Shown here piece by piece: positions 40,712 to 49,178 of a DNA stretch of 64,000 nucleotides (its first letter is position 1; each line of letters starts with the position of its first letter). A model generated the notes under the pieces. The model worked only from the letters and a program-made list of their open reading frames with translations, did not search any database and was not told the origin of the DNA. Location: NCBI GenBank assembly GCA_015060625.1, contig SUYC01000003.1, positions 1 to 64,000 of the forward strand. The letters are read 5' to 3'. A program made the translations under genes and the position numbers. The DNA is from Xylanibacter ruminicola (GTDB lineage: Bacteria; Bacteroidota; Bacteroidia; Bacteroidales; Bacteroidaceae).

Positions 40712-42046
40712 ATGAATCAGATAGAAAAAAAAGAAGGCATCACCGATTCTAGAAAACTAGGCATGCCAAAGTTTTTTATTTTGGGTGTCCAACATTTGTT
40801 CGCTATGTTTGGTGCCACCGTGCTGGTACCTGTGTTAACTGGTCTTTCTGTGTCGTCAACCTTGCTGTTTGCAGGTATCGGTACATTATTATTCCATGCT
40901 GTAAGCAAGTTTAAGGTGCCTGCTTTCCTCGGCTCTTCGTTCGCCTTCTTGGGGGGCTATCTGTCGGTGAAGGCTATGGGCGTAGAACAGGGTATGACTG
41001 AGACTTTGGCTTTGGATTATGCCTGTGTTGGCGTATTCTTTGCAGGATTATGCTATTTCCTGATGGCTGCGCTCATCAAGTCGTTCGGCATCGAGAGAGT
41101 GTTGCATTTCTTCCCACCTGTGGTCACTGGTCCTATGATTATTGCTATTGGCTTGGTGCTCTCGGGTAGCGCTATTCAGAACTGTACCACCAACTGGCCA
41201 TTGGCACTCGTAGCACTTGTAACGGTGATTGTTGCCAGCATTTATGGTAAGGGCATCATCAAGATTATTCCTATTCTGCTGGGTGTGGTAATTAGCTATT
41301 TGACAGCTGTAGTGATGGGGGAGGTTGACTTTGCATCGTTGGAGGAGGCTAACTGGATTGGTTTGCCGTTCAGCAAAGAGCAAACCGCATTGGCAGTTTG
41401 GGAAAATATGGATACTACGTTTTTGATTTCTACCATTATTGCCATCATGCCTATCTCCATCGCTACCATTATGGAGCACATCGGCGATATGTGTGCCATT
41501 TCATCTACTGTAGATAAGGACTTCTTGAAGGAGCCAGGTTTGCATCGCACGCTGATGGGTGACGGACTGGCTACAGCGTTTGCATCCCTGTTTGGTGCAC
41601 CTGCTAATACTACTTATGGTGAAAACACGGGGGTGCTGAATCTCACAAAAGTGTTCGATCCTGCTGTGATTCGTTTGGCAGCAGTTTTTGCTATCCTGCT
41701 GTCGTTCTGTCCAAAGTTCGCTTGTTTGATTGGCTTGATGCCTGCCGCTACCATTGGTGGTGTAAGCTTGATTTTGTATGGTATGATTTCGGCTGTGGGT
41801 GTTCGCAATCTGGTAGAAGATAGTGTTGATTTCAACTCTTCACGAAACGTGTTTGTGGCAGCCCTGATTTTGGTTATTGCCATCGGCGTAAAATATGGTG
41901 CCAACGATGAAGTAAACATCGGCCCCATCCACTTCTCTGGTTTAGCTCTCTCGGCTATCGTAGGTGTAGGTCTTAATGCTATCCTGCCAGGCAAGTTGGG
42001 TATGAAAATAAAAAGTGTTCACGGTAAAGAAAATAGCCACCATTAA
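40712..42046 (+). CDS. uraA: Uracil permease, NCS2 family
   Basis: A 444-residue inner-membrane uracil:H+ symporter with about 14 membrane segments. NCS2 landmarks are QHLFAMFGATVLVPVLTGL at the N-terminus, IMEHIGDMCAIS with the uracil/proton Glu, and APANTTYGENTGVLNLTKV with the second essential Glu. These favour uracil over xanthine or urate transport. No pyr-type regulatory element was seen; the promoter box is at 40677-40684, and the terminator overlaps the 3' end. Confidence 0.93.
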   Translation: MNQIEKKEGITDSRKLGMPKFFILGVQHLFAMFGATVLVPVLTGLSVSSTLLFAGIGTLLFHAVSKFKVPAFLGSSFAFLGGYLSVKAMGVEQGMTETLALDYACVGVFFAGLCYFLMAALIKSFGIERVLHFFPPVVTGPMIIAIGLVLSGSAIQNCTTNWPLALVALVTVIVASIYGKGIIKIIPILLGVVISYLTAVVMGEVDFASLEEANWIGLPFSKEQTALAVWENMDTTFLISTIIAIMPISIATIMEHIGDMCAISSTVDKDFLKEPGLHRTLMGDGLATAFASLFGAPANTTYGENTGVLNLTKVFDPAVIRLAAVFAILLSFCPKFACLIGLMPAATIGGVSLILYGMISAVGVRNLVEDSVDFNSSRNVFVAALILVIAIGVKYGANDEVNIGPIHFSGLALSAIVGVGLNAILPGKLGMKIKSVHGKENSHH

Positions 42047-42079
42047 ATTCCTTTGCGGGAATATTAACGGTGGCTATTT
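42031..42079. terminator. Bidirectional terminator overlapping the end of uraA
   Basis: AAATAGCCACC (42031-42041) pairs with GGTGGCTATTT (42069-42079); the arms enclose a second stem, ATTCC/GGAAT. The uraA stop lies inside. Confidence 0.85.
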
Positions 42080-42095
42080 CTACCGTTTGTTTCTT

Positions 42096-43334
42096 TTAAT
42101 GGTTCCGTCCTTTAAACGTATAACCTATACCCTCAACGGCTGCACGGATGGTTTCTTCTGTAGCTGAGCCTTTGATGGTGAGCGTATTGGCAGAGGCACT
42201 GGCCTTGGCATTCTCTACGCCAGGGAGTGCCTCAACGGCACGGACAACGGCAGCTTCGCAATGGCTGCAATGCATGTCCTCGACTCTATAAATAGTAATG
42301 TCGGGGGCTATTGTTTTTTTCGAGGTGAACTTACTAAAAAATTTCATCATTAGCGCAAATATAATTAATACGGTTAATACTGTGGCACAAATAAGTTTAA
42401 AGGGACTGGGCAGAACCGAGGTGTTCATGCAGCAAACATGCTGATTGGTGATGGTAAAATCCCATCCGGTGGCATTGAGCAGCAAGCCGAACAGGATTGC
42501 GAAGCCTACAATGGTCATGAGGTAAACGGAGGTGAAACGGCGGCCCATAGATTTATGAACCACCAGTATGGATGCCATGTTTACGGCAGGACCTGCCATC
42601 AGCATTACCAAAGCTGCACCAGGCGATAGTCCTTTCATCATCAGGGCTGCCGCCACGGGAATACTGCCCGTTGAACAGATATACATCGGAACAGCGATAA
42701 CGAGAATAGCCAGCATCTGTAACAGTGGCTGACTGCCGAAACTAAGGAAAAATTCATCGGGGATGGCAACCTGAATCAATGCAGCCACGATAAGACCGAT
42801 GAGCAGTCGCAGACCGATGTCGCGAAGCATGTCATAGTAGGCATACTTCAGTACACGCCAAATTTTGAGTTGAGAGTTGAGAGATGAAAGTTGAGAGCTT
42901 CCTTCTAAGGAACAGCTGCCTTCATCTTTAACCAGTCGGTTTACCAATAGTCCACCGCAAACACCCGTGATAAGTGCTGCTGTTGGACGGATAATCGCAA
43001 AGCCAAGTCCCATTAGTGAGAACGTGGCAAGGATGGAGTCAATACCTGTTTGCGGCGTGGCGATAAGAAACGAGGCAATGGCTCCCTTCGAGGCTTTCTC
43101 GTTTCTAAGTCCGATAGCGGTAGGGATAACGCCGCACGAACACAAGGGCAGCGGTACACCTAACAATGCCGCCCAAACAACTGAAAATTTGTTGTTTTGC
43201 GAAAGGTAATTAGCATAGAATCTCTGCGGCACGAATACGTGTAGCACGCCAGCGATAAGGAATCCCAACAGCAGATAGGGTGCCATTTCGCAGACCACGT
43301 TCAGCAACGATATGAAAAAATTCTGTATTTCCAT
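42096..43334 (-). CDS. Cu/Zn-type efflux permease (SO_0444-like) with C-terminal HMA domain
   Basis: A 412-residue inner-membrane permease of the DUF318/ArsP-like superfamily. Two mirrored halves carry PLCSCGVIPTAIGL and ICSTGSIPVAAALM, and GPAVNMASI is typical of the SO_0444 Cu/Zn efflux type. The C-terminal 70 residues are a heavy-metal-associated domain with MHCSHCE, so copper or another soft metal is the likely cargo. Between the halves, LEGSSQLSSLNSQL is encoded by a tandem (CTCTCAACT)n microrepeat (42867-42897) and looks like an insertion in a loop. It begins 5 bp after the AraC regulator stop, so the two are one operon. Confidence 0.88.
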   Translation of the reverse strand: MEIQNFFISLLNVVCEMAPYLLLGFLIAGVLHVFVPQRFYANYLSQNNKFSVVWAALLGVPLPLCSCGVIPTAIGLRNEKASKGAIASFLIATPQTGIDSILATFSLMGLGFAIIRPTAALITGVCGGLLVNRLVKDEGSCSLEGSSQLSSLNSQLKIWRVLKYAYYDMLRDIGLRLLIGLIVAALIQVAIPDEFFLSFGSQPLLQMLAILVIAVPMYICSTGSIPVAAALMMKGLSPGAALVMLMAGPAVNMASILVVHKSMGRRFTSVYLMTIVGFAILFGLLLNATGWDFTITNQHVCCMNTSVLPSPFKLICATVLTVLIIFALMMKFFSKFTSKKTIAPDITIYRVEDMHCSHCEAAVVRAVEALPGVENAKASASANTLTIKGSATEETIRAAVEGIGYTFKGRNH

Positions 43335-43339
43335 TTTTA

Positions 43340-44266
43340 TTATTTTATTGAGTTGTTATGTATTGAAACTGACTTATATTCGCCAGGCGTCATGCCTGTG
43401 AGCCGACGAAAGTATTTCGAGAAGAATGAAGGATTGGCAAAATGCATCTCTTCGGCTATCTGGGCCGCAGGCTTATCCGTGTGGCGAAGTTCTATTTTGA
43501 TGAGAGTGATTAAGGCACGGTCAATCCAGTCTTTGGCGGTGGTCCCGCTGGTTTGGCGGATTACGGTACTCAGATAACGCTCGGTGAGGCACATGCGGTC
43601 GGCATAGTAGCCTATCTGGTGATGCTTGGCGCAATGCTGGGTGACCAGTTGGAGGAAGCGATCGAAGATGGTTTGTTCGCGTGTGCGACTGCTAGCCAGC
43701 TGGTCGGCCTTTTGCTGGAATAAAAGGTCGTAGTGGTGCATCAGGGCAGCCACAAGAGCAGTGACGGTGGGACGATGATAGTCGCTGGTAGCATGAACTA
43801 TTTGCCAGATGGCCTCGAGAATGTGTTGGGCAGTACTGATGCCGTTTTCATCGACTGATAACTGAAAATCGCGCACTTGACCATTAAAGGCAGATGGCAT
43901 CTGTCCCTGTGCAAAAGGCATGGAGAAATTAGAAAACAGTCCAATTCCGAAGATGCGTAGATCGGCCGACAAGCGCTTGGGATGTATGATGGAGCCAGGA
44001 CTGAGATAAATGAGTGTGCCGCTCGTAAGGTGTCGGTCCTGCAGGTTGAAGTTGATGTCAGCTTCGCCACTCATGATGATGCCTAAGCGATAATCATTGA
44101 TAGCGAAGGGCGGCTTTTGGCGCATCAACAGACGGAACACCGTGTGGTCGCCGTGAACCATTCCCAGTTCGCTATTGAGGAATACATGCTCTTGCATTTG
44201 CGAGAGATGTGGTGAGAGGATATCGTGCATTCGAGTGACATCCATCAGTTGCGGTTGTCTGTTCAT
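43340..44266 (-). CDS. AraC-family transcriptional regulator
   Basis: A 308-residue regulator with an N-terminal cupin-like sensing half (GIIMSGEADINFNLQ, GTLIYLSPGSIIHP) and a C-terminal AraC double helix-turn-helix: ADRMCLTERYLSTVIRQTSG, IAEEMHFANPSFFSKYFRR and the end motif GMTPGEYKSV. The start at 44266 replaces a longer frame from 44380 that would overlap the promoter. It is upstream of and co-transcribed with the metal permease, and divergent from the TolC-ABC operon at 44426, so it probably controls one or both. The inducer is unknown; nearby genes hint at a toxic metal or compound. Confidence 0.9.
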   Translation of the reverse strand: MNRQPQLMDVTRMHDILSPHLSQMQEHVFLNSELGMVHGDHTVFRLLMRQKPPFAINDYRLGIIMSGEADINFNLQDRHLTSGTLIYLSPGSIIHPKRLSADLRIFGIGLFSNFSMPFAQGQMPSAFNGQVRDFQLSVDENGISTAQHILEAIWQIVHATSDYHRPTVTALVAALMHHYDLLFQQKADQLASSRTREQTIFDRFLQLVTQHCAKHHQIGYYADRMCLTERYLSTVIRQTSGTTAKDWIDRALITLIKIELRHTDKPAAQIAEEMHFANPSFFSKYFRRLTGMTPGEYKSVSIHNNSIK

Positions 44267-44285
44267 AATGAGTCTATTTTGTTTG

Positions 44286-44293
44286 CAAAGATA
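44286..44293 (-). promoter_or_regulatory. Promoter -7 box for the AraC/permease operon
   Basis: TATCTTTG on the minus strand, 19 bases before the ATG. An adjacent near-palindrome, CATTTTTT-TCG-AAAAAATG (44296-44314), could be an operator. Confidence 0.6.
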
Positions 44294-44390
44294 ATCATTT
44301 TTTTCGAAAAAATGCTCTATTTTTATATAAATCGAACAAAAAGAACATTTTCTCAGTCCTAAGGATAAGGTTTCAATCAAATAATCATCG

Positions 44391-44398
44391 TACTTTTG
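44391..44398 (+). promoter_or_regulatory. Promoter -7 box for the TolC-ABC exporter operon
   Basis: TACTTTTG, 27 bases before the ATG at 44426; it lies upstream of that ATG and rules out the longer frame from 44396. Confidence 0.6.
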
Positions 44399-44425
44399 TA
44401 CCCGGAATTCAATGATAAAAAAAAT

Positions 44426-45700
44426 ATGAAGAAATTAGTTTTAAGTTTGACGATGCTACCAATGTTGGCGATAGGCCAGACGTTGGACGATTGTCAGCAG
44501 GCGGCAGAAAAGAATTATCCGCTGATACAGCAGTATGGACTTATTGAGAAGACCACACAGTTGACGGTGGCCAATATCCAGAAGGGATGGCTGCCGCAAG
44601 TGTCTGCATCAGCACAAGCCACGTATCAGAGTGATGTGACGGCTTGGCCTGATGGGATGAAAACGATGTTGAGCGGCATGGGTATCGACATGAAGGGGCT
44701 GACGAAGGATCAGTACCGAGTGGGTATCGATGTACAGCAAAACATATACGACGGTGGTGTTATAGGTAGTCAAAAACGTATAGCCCGTGAACAGGGCAAG
44801 GTACAAACAGCGCAGAACGAAGTAAATATATATCATGTTCGCAAGCGCGTGAACGAGATGTATTTCGGATTGTTGCTGATTGATGAGCAGATTAAACTAA
44901 ACAACGATTTGCAGGCAATGTTAGCAGGCAACGAAAACAAATTGGAGTCGATGACCAAACGAGGTACAGCAGCCGAAAGCGACCTACAAAGTGTGAAAGC
45001 AGAGCGACTCAACGCAGTACAGAAAGCCACCGAACTGGCATCGCAGAAGCAGATGTTACAGCGCATGCTGAGTACATTCTGCGGCATAGAGGTGACGGAG
45101 GTGCTGAAACCGCAAATGAGGGCTGACAACGGAGGGTTCATGGCTGAAAACCGTCGTCCGGAACTGAAGGCGCTGGACGCACAGATCAGCGTGCTGAATG
45201 CTCAGGAAAAAGCACTCAACGCCGCGCTGAGGCCGAAGGTGGGTGTGTTTGCTCAGGGATTCTATGGTTATCCAGGTCTGAATATGTTTGAGGACATGAT
45301 GCGCCATAAATGGAGCTGGAACGGCATCATCGGTGCACGTATTTCATGGAATATCGGTGCCCTCTATACCCGCAAGAACGACAAGGCAAAGTTGCAGTTG
45401 CAGCGCGATATGACGGAGAACAGTCGTGAGGTGTTCCTCTTCAATAACAAGCTGGAACGGATTCAGCAGCATGAGAACATAGTGCGCTACCAGAAACAGA
45501 TGGCTCAAGACGGAGAGATTATTTTGTTGCGTTCTGCTGTAAGAAAAGCGGCAGAATCGAAACTGGCACATGGCATTATCGATGTGAACGACTTAGTGCG
45601 TGAAATCAATCAGGAGCATGCTGCCTGTGTGCAACAGTCGGTACACGAGATTGAAATGCTGAAAGAGATATACGACAACAAATACACGACAAATAATTAA
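44426..45700 (+). CDS. TolC-family outer-membrane efflux protein
   Basis: A 424-residue outer-membrane factor with signal peptide (MLPMLAIGQ) and the two repeated helical halves of TolC: the first half begins TLDDCQQAAEKNYPLIQQYG, and long coiled stretches such as ESMTKRGTAAESDLQSVKAERLNAVQKA recur. It would form the outer-membrane channel of the exporter whose adaptor, ATPase and permeases follow immediately (4-bp gap to the HlyD gene). It lacks the usual lipobox. Substrate is unknown; the AraC/metal context nearby may or may not be relevant. Confidence 0.9.
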   Translation: MKKLVLSLTMLPMLAIGQTLDDCQQAAEKNYPLIQQYGLIEKTTQLTVANIQKGWLPQVSASAQATYQSDVTAWPDGMKTMLSGMGIDMKGLTKDQYRVGIDVQQNIYDGGVIGSQKRIAREQGKVQTAQNEVNIYHVRKRVNEMYFGLLLIDEQIKLNNDLQAMLAGNENKLESMTKRGTAAESDLQSVKAERLNAVQKATELASQKQMLQRMLSTFCGIEVTEVLKPQMRADNGGFMAENRRPELKALDAQISVLNAQEKALNAALRPKVGVFAQGFYGYPGLNMFEDMMRHKWSWNGIIGARISWNIGALYTRKNDKAKLQLQRDMTENSREVFLFNNKLERIQQHENIVRYQKQMAQDGEIILLRSAVRKAAESKLAHGIIDVNDLVREINQEHAACVQQSVHEIEMLKEIYDNKYTTNN

Positions 45701-45704
45701 GGTT

Positions 45705-46595
45705 ATGCAAAAGATATATGTATTGGCAGGTGTGGCACTGATGATGACTGCCTGCGGAGAGAGTGAGAAGGACTACGATGCAACGGGTACGTTCGAGGCT
45801 ACTGAGACAACCGTTTTTGCCGAACAGAGTGGGGCACTGCTGTCGTTCGATGTGAACGAAGGTGACGTGATTGAGACAGCTCGAGAGGTGGGACTTATTG
45901 ACACTACACAGACGTGGCTGAAGATTCAGCAGACGGATGCCACGAAAGCGGTGTATCAGAGTCAGAAACCTGATATGGAACGCCAGATAGCAGCTACGCG
46001 TCAGCAGTTGGTTAAGGCCCTGCAAGACGAGCAGCGCTATCGCGAACTGGTAGCCGATGGGGCAGCCCCATCGAAGATGTTCGACGATGCTACGAGTCTG
46101 GTGAAGGTACTGCAGAAGCAACTGGATGCGCAGATATCATCGTTGAACACCAGCACACAGGCCCTCGACAAGCAGACAGCAGCTGCCGATGTGCAGAAAG
46201 CGCAGTTGAAGGATATGCTGCGCAAGTGTCACATCCTATCTCCCATAAAGGGTATAGTACTCGAGAAATATGTGGAGCAGGGCGAGTTTGTGAGTGTTGG
46301 AAAACCGCTGTTTAAGATAGCCGATACCGAGTCGATGAAACTGCGTGCCTACGTTACTTCTGCTCAGTTGCAGAACATTAAGATAGGACAGAAGGTAAAG
46401 GTGTTTGCCGACTATGGCGACGGACAGCGTAAGGAGTATGCTGGTACAATCAGCTGGATATCGTCTCGTTCTGAGTTTACACCTAAGACCATCCTGACTG
46501 ATGACGAGCGTGCCGACTTGGTATATGCTGTCAAGGTGGCTATCAAAAATGACGGATTCGTGAAGATTGGTATGTACGGAGAGGTGAAATTCTAA
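45705..46595 (+). CDS. HlyD/EmrA-type membrane fusion lipoprotein
   Basis: A 296-residue periplasmic adaptor lipoprotein; lipobox MMTACG with Cys near residue 17. The biotinyl-lipoyl half-domains flank a coiled-coil hairpin (MERQIAATRQQLVKALQDEQ, LQKQLDAQISSLNTSTQALDKQ), followed by the beta-barrel segment KCHILSPIKGIVLEKYVEQG. It links the two ABC permeases to TolC. The gene is 4 bp downstream of the TolC gene and about 23 bp upstream of the ATPase gene. The family is certain; the cargo is unknown. Confidence 0.88.
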   Translation: MQKIYVLAGVALMMTACGESEKDYDATGTFEATETTVFAEQSGALLSFDVNEGDVIETAREVGLIDTTQTWLKIQQTDATKAVYQSQKPDMERQIAATRQQLVKALQDEQRYRELVADGAAPSKMFDDATSLVKVLQKQLDAQISSLNTSTQALDKQTAAADVQKAQLKDMLRKCHILSPIKGIVLEKYVEQGEFVSVGKPLFKIADTESMKLRAYVTSAQLQNIKIGQKVKVFADYGDGQRKEYAGTISWISSRSEFTPKTILTDDERADLVYAVKVAIKNDGFVKIGMYGEVKF

Positions 46596-46618
46596 TTGAC
46601 GATTGATAATTGACAATT

Positions 46619-48079
46619 ATGAATGCCATTGAAGTAAAGAATATCAGTAAGTCGTACGGACGGGTGCAGGCACTCAGCGATGTGTCGTTTGCTGTTGGCA
46701 AGGGCGAGGTATTCGGACTGATAGGCCCTGATGGTGCTGGCAAGACATCGATGTTTCGCATCCTCTGTTCGCTGTTGTTGCCCGACGCAGGCACGGCGAC
46801 AGTAGATGGCTACGATGTGGTAAAGCAGATGCGCGAGGTGCGCAGCAGGGTAGGCTATATGCCAGGCAAGTTCTCGCTCTATCAAGACCTTACCATCGAG
46901 GAGAACCTACATTTCTTTGCTACCCTTTTTGGCACTACCGTTGATGAAGGCTATGATACTATCAAGGCCATCTACTCGCAGATAGAACGCTTTAAAGACC
47001 GCAAGGCAGGTGCCCTCTCTGGCGGCATGAAGCAGAAACTGGCCCTTTCGTGTGCATTGGTTCACCAACCCAGCGTGCTCTTCCTTGACGAGCCCACTAC
47101 GGGTGTTGATCCCGTGAGTCGTAAGGAGTTGTGGGAGATGCTACTGTCGCTGAAGGAAAGTGGTATCACCATTGTGGCTTCAACGCCTTATCTCGATGAG
47201 GTACGCTGTTGTGAGCGCGTCGCTTTTCTGGACCAAGGAAAGGTGCGCGGCATCGGCACTCCTGATGATATCCTCACCCAGTTTGCCAGTATCTTTAACC
47301 CGCCAGGCATTGAACATCAGCAGACTACAGAAGTAAAAGATGAAAACGTTATCGAGGTAGAACATCTGGTAAAAGCCTTTGGCGATTTCCATGCTGTTGA
47401 CGATATCTCGTTCAGCGTTAAGAAAGGCGAGATATTTGGATTCTTAGGTGCTAATGGTGCTGGCAAGACAACAGCGATGCACATGCTGACAGGCCTGAAT
47501 CAACCCACCAGTGGAACGGGTAGGGTAGTAGGTTTCGACATTCGTACGGAGTATGAGCAGATAAAGAAGCACATTGGCTATATGTCACAACGTTTCTCGC
47601 TTTATGAAGACCTTACTGTGGCCGAGAATATTCGACTCTTTGCTGGTATCTATGAAATGAAACCCGACGAGGTGGAGCGCAAGATGAACGAGGTTCTGAA
47701 ACAGTTGAAGTTTGAAGACCACAAGGACGACTTGGTGGGTTCACTGCCATTAGGTTGGAAGCAGAAGCTCGCCTTCTCCGTCTCGATATTCCACAATCCT
47801 GGAGTGGTGTTCCTCGACGAACCTACGGGTGGTGTAGATCCCGCTACGCGTCGTCAGTTCTGGGAACTTATCTACGACGCAGCCCATCGTGGCATTACCG
47901 TCTTTGTAACCACACACTATATGGACGAGGCGGATTATTGTGACCGTATCTCTATCATGGTGGACGGCAAAATCAGCGCTCTCGGTACGCCTGATGAACT
48001 GAAACAGCGTTTCCACCAACCCGATTTGGATCATGTGTTTACCTATCTGGCCCGTCAGGCCACCCGTAGTGATAGTTGA
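46619..48079 (+). CDS. ABC transporter ATPase with two fused nucleotide-binding domains (YbhF-type)
   Basis: A 486-residue cytoplasmic ATPase made of two full NBDs. The first has Walker A GPDGAGKTS (Asp where Asn is usual), signature LSGGMKQKLALSCAL and Walker B VLFLDEPTTGVDP. The second has GANGAGKTT, a divergent signature GSLPLGWKQKLAFSVSIF and VVFLDEPTGGVDP, so one half may be regulatory. E. coli YbhF is organised alike. The start at 46619 is preferred over a TTG three codons earlier (46610). It drives the two permeases encoded next; the spacer before it is an AATTGA-type microrepeat. Confidence 0.92.
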   Translation: MNAIEVKNISKSYGRVQALSDVSFAVGKGEVFGLIGPDGAGKTSMFRILCSLLLPDAGTATVDGYDVVKQMREVRSRVGYMPGKFSLYQDLTIEENLHFFATLFGTTVDEGYDTIKAIYSQIERFKDRKAGALSGGMKQKLALSCALVHQPSVLFLDEPTTGVDPVSRKELWEMLLSLKESGITIVASTPYLDEVRCCERVAFLDQGKVRGIGTPDDILTQFASIFNPPGIEHQQTTEVKDENVIEVEHLVKAFGDFHAVDDISFSVKKGEIFGFLGANGAGKTTAMHMLTGLNQPTSGTGRVVGFDIRTEYEQIKKHIGYMSQRFSLYEDLTVAENIRLFAGIYEMKPDEVERKMNEVLKQLKFEDHKDDLVGSLPLGWKQKLAFSVSIFHNPGVVFLDEPTGGVDPATRRQFWELIYDAAHRGITVFVTTHYMDEADYCDRISIMVDGKISALGTPDELKQRFHQPDLDHVFTYLARQATRSDS

Positions 48080-48105
48080 GCGTTTAGAGTTTAGTGTTTA
48101 GAGAA

Positions 48106-49158
48106 ATGAAACAGTTTATAGCATTTGTAATCAAGGAAACCAAGCACATCCTGCGCGACAAGCGTACGATGCTGATACTTTTTGGCATGCCTGTGGTGAT
48201 GATGCTGCTTTTCGGCTTTGCCATCACCACCGATGTGAAGAATGTGCGCACGGTGGTGGTCACGTCAGAAATGTCGCCCCGCACCCAGCAGGCCGTAGAA
48301 CGACTGGCACAATCGGAATATTTCGTCATCACCCAGACGGTGAACACCCCAAGGGAAGCCGAACAGCTCATACGTAGTCAGAAGGCCGATATGGCTCTGG
48401 TGTTTACGCAGAATCGTGGTATGCAAATCATAGTTGACGGCAGCGACCCCAATATGGCTCAGCAATGGGCCAACTATGCTCAGCAAACTATTGCGCCAGC
48501 CGCCTCTCACCAATCACCTCTCACCAGTCATCTCTTATATAATCCCCAGATGCGTTCTGCCTATAACTTTGTGCCTGCCATCATGGGTATGCTGCTGATG
48601 CTCATCTGTGCCATGATGACATCTATTTCGATTGTGCGTGAGAAAGAGAAAGGTACGATGGAGGTGCTGTTGGTTTCACCTGTGCGCCCCTTGATGGTGA
48701 TTATTGCTAAGGCGGTGCCCTATCTGGTGTTAGCTTTCGGTATTCTCATTACTATACTGTTGATGGCGCGTTTCGTATTGGGCGTACCCCTTGCTGGTTC
48801 GCTGTTCTGGATCTTGGTTGTGAGCACACTCTACATTCTGCTGGCGCTCTCGCTGGGACTGCTCATCTCCAACGTGGCACAGACGCAGCTTGTGGCCTTG
48901 TTGCTTTCGGCTATGGTACTGTTGATGCCTGTAGTGATGCTGTCGGGTATGCTGTTTCCTGTAGAATCGATGCCCACAATCCTGCAATGGCTATCTGCCA
49001 TCGTGCCGCCTCGCTACTATATCGAGGCCATGCGCAAGCTGATGATTATGGGTGTTGGTATTGGCGAGGTGGCGCGCGAGGTGGCCGTGCTGGCAGGTAT
49101 GACAGTGGTGTTGCTCACCATTGCCCTGAAAAAGTTTGAGGTAAGATTGAATAATTAA
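48106..49158 (+). CDS. ABC-2 type permease (first of two)
   Basis: A 350-residue ABC-2 membrane subunit: an N-terminal transmembrane segment (TMLILFGMPVVMMLLFGFAI), a large periplasmic domain, then five or six segments from residue 170 on (NFVPAIMGMLLMLICAMMTS, with EKEKGTMEVLLVSPVRPLMV between). The start at 48106 was chosen over a GTG at 48094. Inside the periplasmic domain, AASHQSPLTSHLLYN is encoded by a CCTCTCACC-type repeat (48503-48534). It is paired with the 49179 gene and the fused ATPase, and likely forms a YbhSR-like drug/ion exporter. Confidence 0.92.
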   Translation: MKQFIAFVIKETKHILRDKRTMLILFGMPVVMMLLFGFAITTDVKNVRTVVVTSEMSPRTQQAVERLAQSEYFVITQTVNTPREAEQLIRSQKADMALVFTQNRGMQIIVDGSDPNMAQQWANYAQQTIAPAASHQSPLTSHLLYNPQMRSAYNFVPAIMGMLLMLICAMMTSISIVREKEKGTMEVLLVSPVRPLMVIIAKAVPYLVLAFGILITILLMARFVLGVPLAGSLFWILVVSTLYILLALSLGLLISNVAQTQLVALLLSAMVLLMPVVMLSGMLFPVESMPTILQWLSAIVPPRYYIEAMRKLMIMGVGIGEVAREVAVLAGMTVVLLTIALKKFEVRLNN

Positions 49159-49178
49159 AGAATTGAAAAATTGAAGTA

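Noticed and set aside
40489..40752. An 87-residue frame upstream of uraA
   Set aside because: It runs over the minus-strand small-RNA promoter and the uraA -7 box and into uraA in another frame.
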